From Aurantiacibacter marinus (GTDB lineage: Bacteria > Pseudomonadota > Alphaproteobacteria > Sphingomonadales > Sphingomonadaceae): 64,000 nucleotides of DNA. The DNA lies in NCBI RefSeq assembly GCF_001021555.1, contig NZ_LDCP01000002.1, positions 248,001-312,000 on the forward strand, in the 5' to 3' direction. The position numbers were made by a program, and so were the translations under genes. Positions within the stretch are counted from its first letter, which is position 1. The number at the start of each line of letters is the position of its first letter. This document shows positions 41,673 through 50,118 of the stretch, piece by piece. The notes beneath the pieces were generated by a model. It saw only the letters and a list, made by a program, of their open reading frames with translations. It was not told the origin of the DNA and did not search any database.

Positions 41673-41690
41673 CTGTCATGAGAATGTCAT
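41673..41690 (+). promoter_or_regulatory. PHO box before phoB
   Basis: CTGTCAT and ATGTCAT with GAGA between give an exact 11-nt direct repeat, the best match in the window. It lies 55 nt before the phoB start, in the only gap between phoU and phoB, so phoB is probably autoregulated from its own promoter in addition to any read-through. Confidence 0.8.
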
Positions 41691-41744
41691 AAGGCTGCTG
41701 TGAACGTCGCACCTCCGTGCGGCCTGAAACGGGAATCCAGACCA

Positions 41745-42434
41745 ATGTCCGCTCCTAAACTGCTGCTGGTTGAAGACGATTCCTCGCTTGCCGAGCTGCT
41801 CGAATACAGGTTCGAGAAAGAAGGCTATGAGGTCCGAATTACTGCCGATGGCGAAGAAGCGATGGTCATGGCCGCAGAAGACGTGCCTGATCTCGTCATT
41901 CTGGACTGGATGATAGAAGGCATAAGCGGGATTGAAGTCTGCCGCCGGTTGCGCCGAGAAAAAGCCACGGCCCACGTTCCCATAATCATGTTGACCGCGC
42001 GGGAAGCGGAGGATGACCGAGTGCGCGGCCTTGAAACCGGTGCAGATGATTACCTGACCAAGCCTTTCTCCCCGCGCGAGTTGCTTGCACGCGTGTCCGC
42101 CGTTTTGCGGCGGGTTCGCCCTGCCCTGGCCGGTGAATCAATAGAAGCCGGGGACCTTCGCCTTGATCCTGTGGCACACAGGCTTGAACGATGTGGCCAG
42201 GAAGTTCAGGTCGGCCCGACCGAATACCGCCTCGTCAAATTCCTGATGGAGCATCCCCGCAGGGTGTTTTCCCGCAGTCAGCTGCTGGACGCTGTATGGG
42301 GCACTGACAGTGAGATTGAGGAGCGCACGGTCGATGTACATATCCGGCGTCTGCGTAAGTCCATCGCTTTGGAAAACGTCCGCGATCCGATTCGCACCGT
42401 CCGCTCTGCCGGTTATGCTCTGGAACCGGTTTAG
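41745..42434 (+). CDS. phoB: Phosphate regulon response regulator PhoB
   Basis: An OmpR/PhoB-type regulator of 229 residues. The receiver domain has LLLVEDDSSL and the phospho-acceptor Asp54 in VILDWMIEGISGIEVCRRLR, plus IIMLTAREAEDDRVRGLETGADDYLTKPFSPREL. The winged-helix domain has VGPTEYRLVKFLMEHPRRVFSRSQLLDAVWG and ERTVDVHIRRLRKSI. It binds PHO boxes, three of which are seen nearby. The ATG at 41745 is chosen because receiver domains start right there. Confidence 0.95.
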   Translation: MSAPKLLLVEDDSSLAELLEYRFEKEGYEVRITADGEEAMVMAAEDVPDLVILDWMIEGISGIEVCRRLRREKATAHVPIIMLTAREAEDDRVRGLETGADDYLTKPFSPRELLARVSAVLRRVRPALAGESIEAGDLRLDPVAHRLERCGQEVQVGPTEYRLVKFLMEHPRRVFSRSQLLDAVWGTDSEIEERTVDVHIRRLRKSIALENVRDPIRTVRSAGYALEPV

Positions 42435-42650
42435 TCATAGGTAGAACTACGTAGCGCTTGCAGCATTCCATGCTGCGAACGCATAATTACCCGTTATCGC
42501 ATGTAAATTTGTTGCAGCCCGGCAACAACCTACCGCAATAATGCCTCCGTTCGGGACACATTCGGCCGTCCGGGGGTTCACATGATATCGCAACCGCGTT
42601 ACAGGTTTGATTGTAATTCGAACACGCCTCTAAAAAAATTCGAGGGATTT
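42435..42650. other. Intergenic region after phoB with two small inverted repeats
   Basis: No gene is seen. GCAGCAT-TCC-ATGCTGC (42460-42476) and TTGTTGC-AGCCCG-GCAACAA (42509-42528) are perfect 7-bp stems without U-tracts, possibly a weak terminator for phoB and an operator or 5' leader element of the next gene. The last 80 bases are AT-rich. Confidence 0.4.
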
Positions 42651-42881
42651 ATGAAAAAAATTATCACTTCCGTAATGGCCACTGGCCTCCTGCTTGGCAC
42701 CACTGCCAATGCAGCTTCCGCACAAACTTTTGACCGCGATGCGGCTGCTGTCACCGAAGCCGAAGGCGTCGCAGAAAGCGGCTCGCTTTTGATCGTGCTG
42801 TTGATTGCTGCTGCCATCGCAGCCGGCATTGTCTTCCTGGAAGACAGCGAAGATGCGGACAATCTGCCGACCAGCCCATAA
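42651..42881 (+). CDS. Small exported membrane-anchored protein, unknown
   Basis: A 76-residue protein starting at ATG 42651 behind GAGGGA. It has a signal peptide (MKKIITSVMATGLLLGTTANAASAQ), a short polar stretch, one membrane helix (SLLIVLLIAAAIAAGIVFL) and an acidic tail (EDSEDADNLPTSP). It is monocistronic, closed by a strong terminator. I do not recognise a family; several alphaproteobacteria have similar small secreted-then-anchored proteins. Confidence 0.75.
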   Translation: MKKIITSVMATGLLLGTTANAASAQTFDRDAAAVTEAEGVAESGSLLIVLLIAAAIAAGIVFLEDSEDADNLPTSP

Positions 42882-42912
42882 CAGGCAAGGTACGACAGTT
42901 ACCAAATACGAT

Positions 42913-42937
42913 AACCCCCGCTTCGGCGGGGGTTTTT
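42913..42937 (+). terminator. Intrinsic terminator
   Basis: AACCCCCGC, loop TTCG, GCGGGGGTT followed by TTT gives a classic UUCG-capped stem with a T-run, 30 bases past the stop of the small exported protein gene. Confidence 0.93.
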
Positions 42938-42989
42938 GTTTGTCTGGAATAGTTTGCGTTCTCGTCGGCTGTTCGTGGACTACACTGCC

Positions 42990-43745
42990 TCAGCGGCAAA
43001 TGCCGCGGTCCGGGCTTCGTGCCTGGTCGAGATGAAAGTGGTCTGCGTGGGCGGCATTGTAGTCGGGTGACAAGACAGTGCCGAAGCTACGGCATGCAGA
43101 ATCGCGTGTTTCCCGAAGGAACCGCGCGGATGCATTGTCTCCAGCGCTGCCCGCCTCCCAATCCTCCAGCAGGCTGATTTGTCTGCCATCTGCCAGGATA
43201 AAGGCGGATATATCGATTGCATTGCCAGTCGCATGCTCGCTCCAGTCGCCGCCTGGTGCGCCATACATCCTGCGGCAGCTATAGGTGCCAAGTTGTTCGA
43301 CCCGGATGACAGACGATCCGAGAATGTCGCGTGCGAGCCGTTGAACATCCTGATCAATCCACATGGAAAGCCCCGCTGCCACCGGGCAGGTCATCTGCGG
43401 ATCTGCGGGGACCAAAAGCGTGTCACCAAGGATCACGCGGTCTGGCCGCGCGCATTCACCGTCAATTGCTGGCTCCAGCGACGTAAAGGTCACTTCGCTG
43501 CGGTTCAAAACTGCGTGGCAGGCGGGAATATCGCCGCGCAAAGACGCCAGTTTTGCTCCGGTGAACAGGCCATGCGGATCACGCAAATCAAGCGATGCCC
43601 AGGGGTTGTGCTGCGGGTTTTCTGCCAGCCAGACACGCGCGCCCAGCAGCATTGCCGCCGCCGCCAGCAGCAGGGCAAGCCTTCCATCAGCCGCAGGGAA
43701 TGTCGGCGAGATACGCCTGGCTCTTGCCTTTGACGCCTTCGCCAT
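42990..43745 (-). CDS. Extensin-like (ExtC/M15-type) cell-wall protein
   Basis: A 251-residue protein with one N-terminal membrane helix (about 22-38) and a bacterial extensin-like C-terminal domain. The zinc-peptidase pattern of the M15/D-Ala-D-Ala carboxypeptidase fold is visible: WSEHATGNAIDISAF (SxHxxGxAxD) and HADHFHLD. Four cysteines (near IPACHAVL, GECARP, MTCPVAAG and YSCRRMYG) suggest a periplasmic disulfide-bonded protein. Its ATG overlaps the dnaE2 stop as TGATG, so it is translated from the same SOS-controlled message; a function in peptidoglycan remodelling is inferred. Confidence 0.85.
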   Translation of the reverse strand: MAKASKARARRISPTFPAADGRLALLLAAAAMLLGARVWLAENPQHNPWASLDLRDPHGLFTGAKLASLRGDIPACHAVLNRSEVTFTSLEPAIDGECARPDRVILGDTLLVPADPQMTCPVAAGLSMWIDQDVQRLARDILGSSVIRVEQLGTYSCRRMYGAPGGDWSEHATGNAIDISAFILADGRQISLLEDWEAGSAGDNASARFLRETRDSACRSFGTVLSPDYNAAHADHFHLDQARSPDRGICR

Positions 43746-46700
43746 CAGTGAAAATCGCGTGATTTGGGAATTATCCGGACATTGCGCGGGTGGCTGTGCG
43801 TAGCGGGCAATTCGTCAATCAAGTCGCGCGGACGGATTGCAGTATCTTCGTGCGGCACAGATTTTTGCCTGCCCTTACCCGAAGGCAGCGGCGAATTGAC
43901 ATGATCGGCCCGCGCGACCGGCGCGTTGAGCAGATCATCCGAAAGGCGGTGCAATTCCTGCGTTGCGTCGGTCATGTGGTGGGCGATAACGTGAATCACC
44001 TCGTCATCATACTCCACACGCCCGCGCACTTCCATTAATCGCGCGCCCATAACCACCTTGCGCTGCTTGTCCTTGAGATCGGGCCAGACAACCAGGTTGA
44101 TGACGCCGGTTTCATCCTCCAGCGTGATAAAGCACACGCCCTTCGCGCTGCCCGGCCGCTGGCGGATCAGCACCACGCCCGCAACATGCACCATGGACCG
44201 GAATTTCTTGGCCCGCAGATCGCAGGCCCGCACAAATCCGCGCTGTGCCAGACTGGCGCGCAGGAATGCCATCGGATGCGCCTTCAAACTGAGCCGCGTG
44301 GTCTGATAATCTGCCACGACCTCCTCTGACAGCGGCATTTTTGGCAGGATTGCGCGGCGGCGCTCTGCTCCCTCGTCACGCTCGTCTGCATGGGCGAACA
44401 ACGGCAAATCCTCCCCGCCCACCAGGCTGCGCGCATCCCACAGGGCCTGCCGCCGCGACAAATCCATGGAGGTGAAGGCATCGGCATTGGCGAGCCGTTC
44501 TATATGGCCAACCGGCATGCGCGCCCGGCCCCGCAATTCCCCGACATCGGTGAAAACGCCGTCCTCCGCCCGCGCCGCCAGCAATTGCGCGGCGACATGT
44601 TCGGGCAGGCCATCAACCTGGCGCAGGCCGAGGCGCAGGGCGATATGCTTGTCCGCCCTGCCGCTGACGTCCTCGCCTTCAGGGCCCTGCGCACCAGAGG
44701 GATTGAGAACCTCCAGCGTGCAATCCCATTCGCTGCAATTTACATCCACCGGCAGCACCTGCACGCCGTGCTCACGTGCATCACGCACGATCTGCGCCGG
44801 GGCGTAAAAGCCCATCGGCTGGGAATTGAGCAGTCCGCAAGCGAAGGCGGCGGGGAAATGACATTTGAGCCAACTGCTCACGTAAACCAGATGCGCAAAG
44901 CTGGCCGCATGGCTCTCTGGAAAACCATATTCGCCAAAGCCGCGGATCTGGTTGAAACACCTCTGCGCAAAATCCCGGTCATACCCGCGCGCAACCATCC
45001 GCTCGACCATCATATCCTGCAGTTCGTCCACCATGCCGCGGCTGCGGAATGTCGCCATGGCCTTGCGCAGCCGGTTGGCTTCCAGCGAAGAAAACTTCGC
45101 CGCATCGAGCGATATCTTCATCGCCTGTTCCTGAAAGATGGGCACGCCCAACGTCCGCTCCAGAATGCTGGAAAGCTCATCCGGTGGCCCATGCTCGGGC
45201 GATGGCGCGGGGATCACCACCTTTTCCGCACCCCGGCGGCGTTTGAGATACGGATGCACCATATCGCCCTGGATTGGTCCCGGGCGCACGATGGCAACCT
45301 GAATCACCAGATCATAAAACTCACGCGGGCGCAGGCGCGGCAACATGTTCATCTGCGCGCGGCTCTCAACCTGGAAAACACCCAGCGAATCGCCCTTGCG
45401 CAGCATCGCATAGGTTTCCGGATCTTCACGCGGAACGCTGGCCAGCGTCAGCGTGCGGCCGTGATGGCCTTCCAGCAGATCGAGGCATTTCTTGATGCAG
45501 GTGAGCATCCCCAGCGCCAGCACATCGACCTTCAGGATGCCCAGCGCCTCTATGTCATCCTTGTCCCATTCAATGAACGTGCGCTCTGGCATCGCGCCAT
45601 TGCCGATCGGCACCGTTTCCGTCAGCGCACTTTGCGTGAGGATAAATCCGCCAACATGCTGGGATAAATGTCGAGGCATTCCAATCATCTGCGTGGTCAA
45701 GGCAAGAACGCGCCTGAGGTGCGGATCGGTCATATCCATGCCTGTTTCCGCGACATGGTCCTCACCGATCTCGCGCCCCCACCCACCCCACACGGTCTTG
45801 GCCAGCGTGGCGGTCACATCTTCGGACAGGCCCATCGCCTTGCCCACTTCGCGGATCGCCATGCGCGGGCGATAGTGGATGACTGTGGCGGTAAGGCCCG
45901 CACGGTGGCGGCCATATCTGCGGTAAATGTACTGGATCACCTCCTCGCGCCGCTCATGCTCGAAATCGACATCGATATCGGGCGGCTCCTTGCGCTCTTC
46001 GGAAATAAACCGGTCAAACAGCAGGGCATGGCGTGCAGGATCCACGCTGGTGATTTCCAGACAATAGCAGACGGCAGAATTGGCTGCGCTGCCCCGCCCC
46101 TGGCACAGGATCGGTGGATCAACGCTGCGCGCGTAATCGACGATATCCTTGATGGTGAGAAAGTAGCGGGCGAGATCCAGCTTTCCGATCAACGCCAGCT
46201 CGCGGTGTAATGTTTCGCGCACGCTGTCCGGCACGCCGGAGGGATAGCGGTGATCTGCACCCTTCCATGTTTCCGCCACCAGATGTTGCTGCGGGGTCAT
46301 GCCGTCAGGGTAAATCTCCTCGGGATATTCGTATTTGAGCTCGTCCAGACTGAAATCGCAGGCATCGGCCACCGCCCGCGCCGCGGTGATGGCATGTGGC
46401 CAGCGTTCAAACAGCCTTAGCATCGCTTCAGGGCCTTTCAGGTGCCGTTCGGCATTGGCGTGCAGCAGGTGCCCCGCCCTCGCTACAGTGGTCTTGTGAT
46501 GAATGGCGGTCATCACATCCTGCAGCGGACGGCGACTGGGCGCGTGGTAATGCACATCATTGGTGGCGAGCAGCGCCAGCCCATTTGCGCGCGCCAACGT
46601 ATCGAGCCGGTCGATCCGGGCGATATCGTCTCCGCGATAAAGATAAGCGGCAGCAAGGTGGCGCAGTGTGGGAAGACCCGCTGCCAAGTGGCTGATAATG

Positions 46701-47269
46701 TCCACAAACCGCCCACGCACAGCCTCCTGCACGCGTTCCCCGTCCATGGTGATAACATTGCTGGCCCATGCCGGAACGGTAAACTCCTCCTCCAGATCGC
46801 TTGGAGGCAAAAGGATAAGCTGCAGACCCTCACTATCCTTGGCCAGCATGGCAAGGCTGATGTCGCACGCACCCTTGTCCTGCCATCCGCCATCCAGCGT
46901 CTGCATTCGCCCGGCACTGATCAGGCGGCACAGCCTGCCGTAAGCGGCACGGTTTTTTGGATAGGCAAGGAAGATGAGACCCTCCACCGTCTCTATTCGC
47001 GTACCGATAATCGGGCGCAATTTCAGGGTTTTCGCTTCTGTATGGATACGCACCACGCCGGCCATCGAATTGGCATCGGCAATCCCGATGGCATCATAAC
47101 CCAGCGTGTGCGCGGCCATCACAAGGTCGACCGCATCGGACGCGCCGCGCAGGAAGCTGAAGCAGGAGACTAGGCCCAGTTCCACAAAAGGCGCACGCGG
47201 CGGGGCTTCGATCAAGTCAGGATCGAGCTCTATCGTGCGTTTGTCAGGGGTAAGCGGAGCTTCGGGCAC
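43745..47269 (-). CDS. dnaE2: Error-prone DNA polymerase DnaE2
   Basis: A C-family polymerase of 1174 residues (also ImuC) that does mutagenic translesion synthesis together with ImuA and ImuB. The N-terminal PHP domain starts FVELGLVSCFSFLRGASDAVDLVMAAHTLGYDAIGIADAN. The catalytic aspartates are in PPDIDVDFEHERREEVIQYIY near residue 430. Helix-hairpin-helix and OB parts follow, with VHVAGVVLIRQRPGSAKGVCFITLEDETGVINLVVWP near the end. The start is GTG at 47269, one base after the udgX stop. It is downstream of a LexA-type operator, through the radical-SAM and udgX genes. Confidence 0.96.
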   Translation of the reverse strand: MPEAPLTPDKRTIELDPDLIEAPPRAPFVELGLVSCFSFLRGASDAVDLVMAAHTLGYDAIGIADANSMAGVVRIHTEAKTLKLRPIIGTRIETVEGLIFLAYPKNRAAYGRLCRLISAGRMQTLDGGWQDKGACDISLAMLAKDSEGLQLILLPPSDLEEEFTVPAWASNVITMDGERVQEAVRGRFVDIISHLAAGLPTLRHLAAAYLYRGDDIARIDRLDTLARANGLALLATNDVHYHAPSRRPLQDVMTAIHHKTTVARAGHLLHANAERHLKGPEAMLRLFERWPHAITAARAVADACDFSLDELKYEYPEEIYPDGMTPQQHLVAETWKGADHRYPSGVPDSVRETLHRELALIGKLDLARYFLTIKDIVDYARSVDPPILCQGRGSAANSAVCYCLEITSVDPARHALLFDRFISEERKEPPDIDVDFEHERREEVIQYIYRRYGRHRAGLTATVIHYRPRMAIREVGKAMGLSEDVTATLAKTVWGGWGREIGEDHVAETGMDMTDPHLRRVLALTTQMIGMPRHLSQHVGGFILTQSALTETVPIGNGAMPERTFIEWDKDDIEALGILKVDVLALGMLTCIKKCLDLLEGHHGRTLTLASVPREDPETYAMLRKGDSLGVFQVESRAQMNMLPRLRPREFYDLVIQVAIVRPGPIQGDMVHPYLKRRRGAEKVVIPAPSPEHGPPDELSSILERTLGVPIFQEQAMKISLDAAKFSSLEANRLRKAMATFRSRGMVDELQDMMVERMVARGYDRDFAQRCFNQIRGFGEYGFPESHAASFAHLVYVSSWLKCHFPAAFACGLLNSQPMGFYAPAQIVRDAREHGVQVLPVDVNCSEWDCTLEVLNPSGAQGPEGEDVSGRADKHIALRLGLRQVDGLPEHVAAQLLAARAEDGVFTDVGELRGRARMPVGHIERLANADAFTSMDLSRRQALWDARSLVGGEDLPLFAHADERDEGAERRRAILPKMPLSEEVVADYQTTRLSLKAHPMAFLRASLAQRGFVRACDLRAKKFRSMVHVAGVVLIRQRPGSAKGVCFITLEDETGVINLVVWPDLKDKQRKVVMGARLMEVRGRVEYDDEVIHVIAHHMTDATQELHRLSDDLLNAPVARADHVNSPLPSGKGRQKSVPHEDTAIRPRDLIDELPATHSHPRNVRIIPKSRDFH

Positions 47270-47270
47270 G

Positions 47271-48740
47271 TCACTGCCCTGACTTCTGGGCCAACTCCTC
47301 TAGCCGCGCCTTCACCGCCGCCAGATCAGCCACAAACAGCTGTTCCTGCTGCGCCTTTGCTGCGCCATCGAGCCGGAGGAGGTAGGAAGGGTGCGCAGTG
47401 ACCCACAGCTCGCTGCCATCATCCAGCGGGATCGGGCTGCCGCGCGATCTGGAAATGTTCACCGTCTTGCCGAGCAGCCCACGCGCAGCAGAAGCGCCCA
47501 GCGCCAGCACCAGCTTCGGCTTCACAATGGCGCGCTCTGCCTCCTGCCACCAGCGGCAGGTGTCCACTTCCTTGGCGGTAGGGGTCTGGTGGAGGCGGCG
47601 CTTGCCACGCTGTACGTATTTGAAATGCTTGACCGCATTGGTGACGTAGGCGGCGCGGCGATCAATCCCGGTCGCTTCCAGCGCCGCATCGAGCACTTGT
47701 CCGGCAGGGCCTACGAAGGGGCGGCCCGCCAGATCCTCCTGATCGCCGGGCTGTTCGCCCACAATCATCAGGGCTGCATCCTGCGGCCCTTCGCCCATCA
47801 CTGCGTGGTTTTCGAGAGAGCCGATCGGACAATTGCGGCAGGCGTGTATCGCCTTGGAGATGGCCTCCAGCGTATCGGGCTGCGCTGCGTAATCCGCCTT
47901 TCCTTCCGCCACCATCGCGCTTTCCCGCTGCTGCGCGCCTGCAATCAGTTCCGGAATAAGCGCCGCTTCGGGCATGTTCTTCCAGTATTTCTTGGGCATT
48001 TCCTTCAGCATCGCGCCGATCTTCAACCGCGCGGGATTGAAGGTGGAGGCATAATATTTGCGCCACAGATCCTCCGCCGGATCGCCACTGGGCGCATCGG
48101 ACTTTTGCGCAGGCGGACCTTCGCACAACACTTTGGTGTCCCAATGGAGGCTGCCGCGCGGGGTGAGGATCGACCAGTGCATATTGGCGAAACGGCGCAC
48201 GAAGAATCCCGCCTCCCGGCGCAGGATGTGATGGTCAGGTTCAAACCACGCAACATAATGCTCCGGCGCCTCTGGCTCATCGGCATTCTCTACGCGGCGG
48301 AAGCGCACGAAGGCGTGCATCTTATGCGCATCGCGGCGCACTGCCTTTTCCAGTTCCTCCACCCGGCGCACATCAGTGTCCGCCTTGTCTTCCATCATTC
48401 GCGGGCTGGATTGTAGCCGCCACAGCAGGCGATAAAGCAGGGAAAACCTTTCAGGGTCAGAATGATGTGCGGCAGTCTTCGCTATTTGCATGAATCGCTT
48501 GCTGGCGCGCACGGGGCAGCCAGGATCATCCGGCACTGGCAAGCGCTTTTCCGACCGCGCCGGCCCCTCTTGCGCAAACAGATCGCTTGCCCCGCCCGGC
48601 TCCACCCAATTCACCCGGTCCGGCGGAATATCGCATTGTACCAGCTGCCGCGCCCGTTCCCGCCAGAAGGCGAAATCATCGGGCTCCGGCAGGTGCACCG
48701 CGTAATAGGCACCGAAATTGACATGCTGGAGCGCGGTCAT
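47271..48740 (-). CDS. udgX: DUF4130 - UdgX uracil-DNA-binding fusion protein
   Basis: A 489-residue two-part protein. Residues 1 to about 270 are a DUF4130-type domain (FGAYYAVHLPEPDDFAFWRERAR, KRFMQIAKTAAHHSDPERFSLLYRLLWRL). The C-terminal part is a family 4/UdgX uracil-DNA glycosylase: four-Cys Fe-S family start ACRNCPIG, motif GEQPGDQEDLAGRPFVGPAG near 331, the UdgX-specific KRRLH loop near 381, and HPSYLLR near 451. In UdgX the His of this loop becomes covalently joined to the abasic site. It overlaps the radical-SAM gene by 4 nt and abuts dnaE2. Confidence 0.93.
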   Translation of the reverse strand: MTALQHVNFGAYYAVHLPEPDDFAFWRERARQLVQCDIPPDRVNWVEPGGASDLFAQEGPARSEKRLPVPDDPGCPVRASKRFMQIAKTAAHHSDPERFSLLYRLLWRLQSSPRMMEDKADTDVRRVEELEKAVRRDAHKMHAFVRFRRVENADEPEAPEHYVAWFEPDHHILRREAGFFVRRFANMHWSILTPRGSLHWDTKVLCEGPPAQKSDAPSGDPAEDLWRKYYASTFNPARLKIGAMLKEMPKKYWKNMPEAALIPELIAGAQQRESAMVAEGKADYAAQPDTLEAISKAIHACRNCPIGSLENHAVMGEGPQDAALMIVGEQPGDQEDLAGRPFVGPAGQVLDAALEATGIDRRAAYVTNAVKHFKYVQRGKRRLHQTPTAKEVDTCRWWQEAERAIVKPKLVLALGASAARGLLGKTVNISRSRGSPIPLDDGSELWVTAHPSYLLRLDGAAKAQQEQLFVADLAAVKARLEELAQKSGQ

Positions 48741-49981
48741 GCCGCAAACAGTTCCAGCTGCTCCTGTTTAGGAGCCAGCAGGCTACGCAGGTCAGCGCGG
48801 TCGGTCAGCATAACAGGCCGCCAATCCGCCGTCTCAATAAAGGGCCGCACCTTGGTGATGGAGACTGTCAGTTTTGCCACATCATCCAATCGCAAGGTCC
48901 GATGGCGGCGGCTGGCGAGAATCTGGCTGACAGCACGGGTCCCCAGCCCTGGTACACGAAGCAACATTTCGCGGGAGGAGCGGTTCACATCCACCGGATA
49001 TTGCTCACGAAATTTAAGCGCCCATGCCAGCTTGGGATCGATATCGAGCGGCAGATTGCCGTCCGCCCCGGTCGCCTGCATCACTTCGCGCGGGGCAAAG
49101 CCGTAAAACCGCATCAGCCAGTCAGACTGGTAAAGCCGGTGTTCGCGCATCAGCGGGGGACGCTTCAGCGGCAGCACTGCGCTCGCATCGGGAATAGGCG
49201 AGAACGCCGAGTAATAAACGCGGCGCAGCTTGAAGCCGGTATAAAGCCGGCTCGCCTTGCCCACGATATCGGCATCGGTGGCAGCATCGGCCCCAACGAT
49301 CATCTGCGTCGATTGCCCGCCCGGAGCAAACCGCGGCGCATGTTTGAACCGCTTGCGCTCATCCTTGGCCTGAATGATCGCGCTTTTTACACCGCCCATC
49401 GCGCCTTCAATCTGCAACGCATTCTTGTCCGGCGCGAGGCGGGTGAGGCCAGCATCGGTCGGCAATTCGACATTGATAGAAACGCGGTCTGCATACAGCC
49501 CGGCCTGATGCACCAGCTGCGGATCAGCCTCCGGAATGGTTTTGAGGTGAATATAGCCGCGGAAATCATGGTCTTCCCGCAGGATACGCGCGGTTTCTAC
49601 CATCTGCTCCATCGTGAAGTCGGAGCTTTTGATAATGCCCGAAGAAAGGAACAGCCCTTCGATATAATTGCGCCGGTAAAAGGTCAGCGTCAGGTCCGCG
49701 ACTTCCTGCGGCGTGAAGCGTGCGCGGCGAACATTGCTGCTCTTGCGGTTCACGCAGTAATGACAATCGAAGATACAGTGATTGGTCAGCAATATCTTGA
49801 GCAGCGATATGCAGCGGCCATCGGGAGCATAGGCGTGGCAAATGCCCATTCCCTCTGTCGAGCCGACACCCTTCCCGCCCTTGGAATTGCGTTTGGCCGT
49901 GCCGGACGACGCGCAGGACGCATCATATTTCGCCGCATCGGCAAGGATTTCCAGCTTTTGAATGGTATCGAGTGCAGGCAT
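48737..49981 (-). CDS. Putative DNA modification/repair radical SAM protein
   Basis: A 414-residue radical SAM protein of the family found next to UDG/DUF4130 genes. The 4Fe-4S motif is CIFDCHYC (Cys69, 73, 76), flanked by LLKILLTNHC and VNRKSSNVRRARFTPQEVA. The C-terminus has a helix-hairpin-helix, LLRVPGLGTRAVSQILASRRHRTL, typical of DNA-binding proteins. The reaction is not known; it may repair or sanction damaged bases with UdgX. I set the start at MPALDTIQKLEILADAAKYDASC (49981) because the LexA operator lies directly in front and the ribosome-binding site AAGGAA fits; an ATG at 50038 would put the operator inside the gene. Confidence 0.92.
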   Translation of the reverse strand: MPALDTIQKLEILADAAKYDASCASSGTAKRNSKGGKGVGSTEGMGICHAYAPDGRCISLLKILLTNHCIFDCHYCVNRKSSNVRRARFTPQEVADLTLTFYRRNYIEGLFLSSGIIKSSDFTMEQMVETARILREDHDFRGYIHLKTIPEADPQLVHQAGLYADRVSINVELPTDAGLTRLAPDKNALQIEGAMGGVKSAIIQAKDERKRFKHAPRFAPGGQSTQMIVGADAATDADIVGKASRLYTGFKLRRVYYSAFSPIPDASAVLPLKRPPLMREHRLYQSDWLMRFYGFAPREVMQATGADGNLPLDIDPKLAWALKFREQYPVDVNRSSREMLLRVPGLGTRAVSQILASRRHRTLRLDDVAKLTVSITKVRPFIETADWRPVMLTDRADLRSLLAPKQEQLELFAA

Positions 49982-49983
49982 TT

Positions 49984-49998
49984 GTTCCTTATATGTTC
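49984..49998 (-). promoter_or_regulatory. LexA (SOS) operator before the radical-SAM/udgX/dnaE2 operon
   Basis: GTTCCTTATATGTTC is an exact GTTC-N7-GTTC alphaproteobacterial LexA box. It ends 2 bases before the start codon of the radical-SAM gene and contains its AAGGAA ribosome-binding site on the minus strand. Confidence 0.9.
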
Positions 49999-50118
49999 TC
50001 ACAACGGATTCGCCAAGCGTCATCTGCCGGAAAATCACCGGATGCCTGTGTAAACCATATCTGTTCGCCTGATCTTAACCACTCTGGGCCGAGAGACCCT
50101 GCAGGAGGAAACGCACCC

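Noticed and set aside
44390-45667. Plus-strand open frame of 425 codons opposite dnaE2
   Set aside because: Antisense to the conserved polymerase core; composition (Arg/His/Gln-rich) is typical of a shadow frame.
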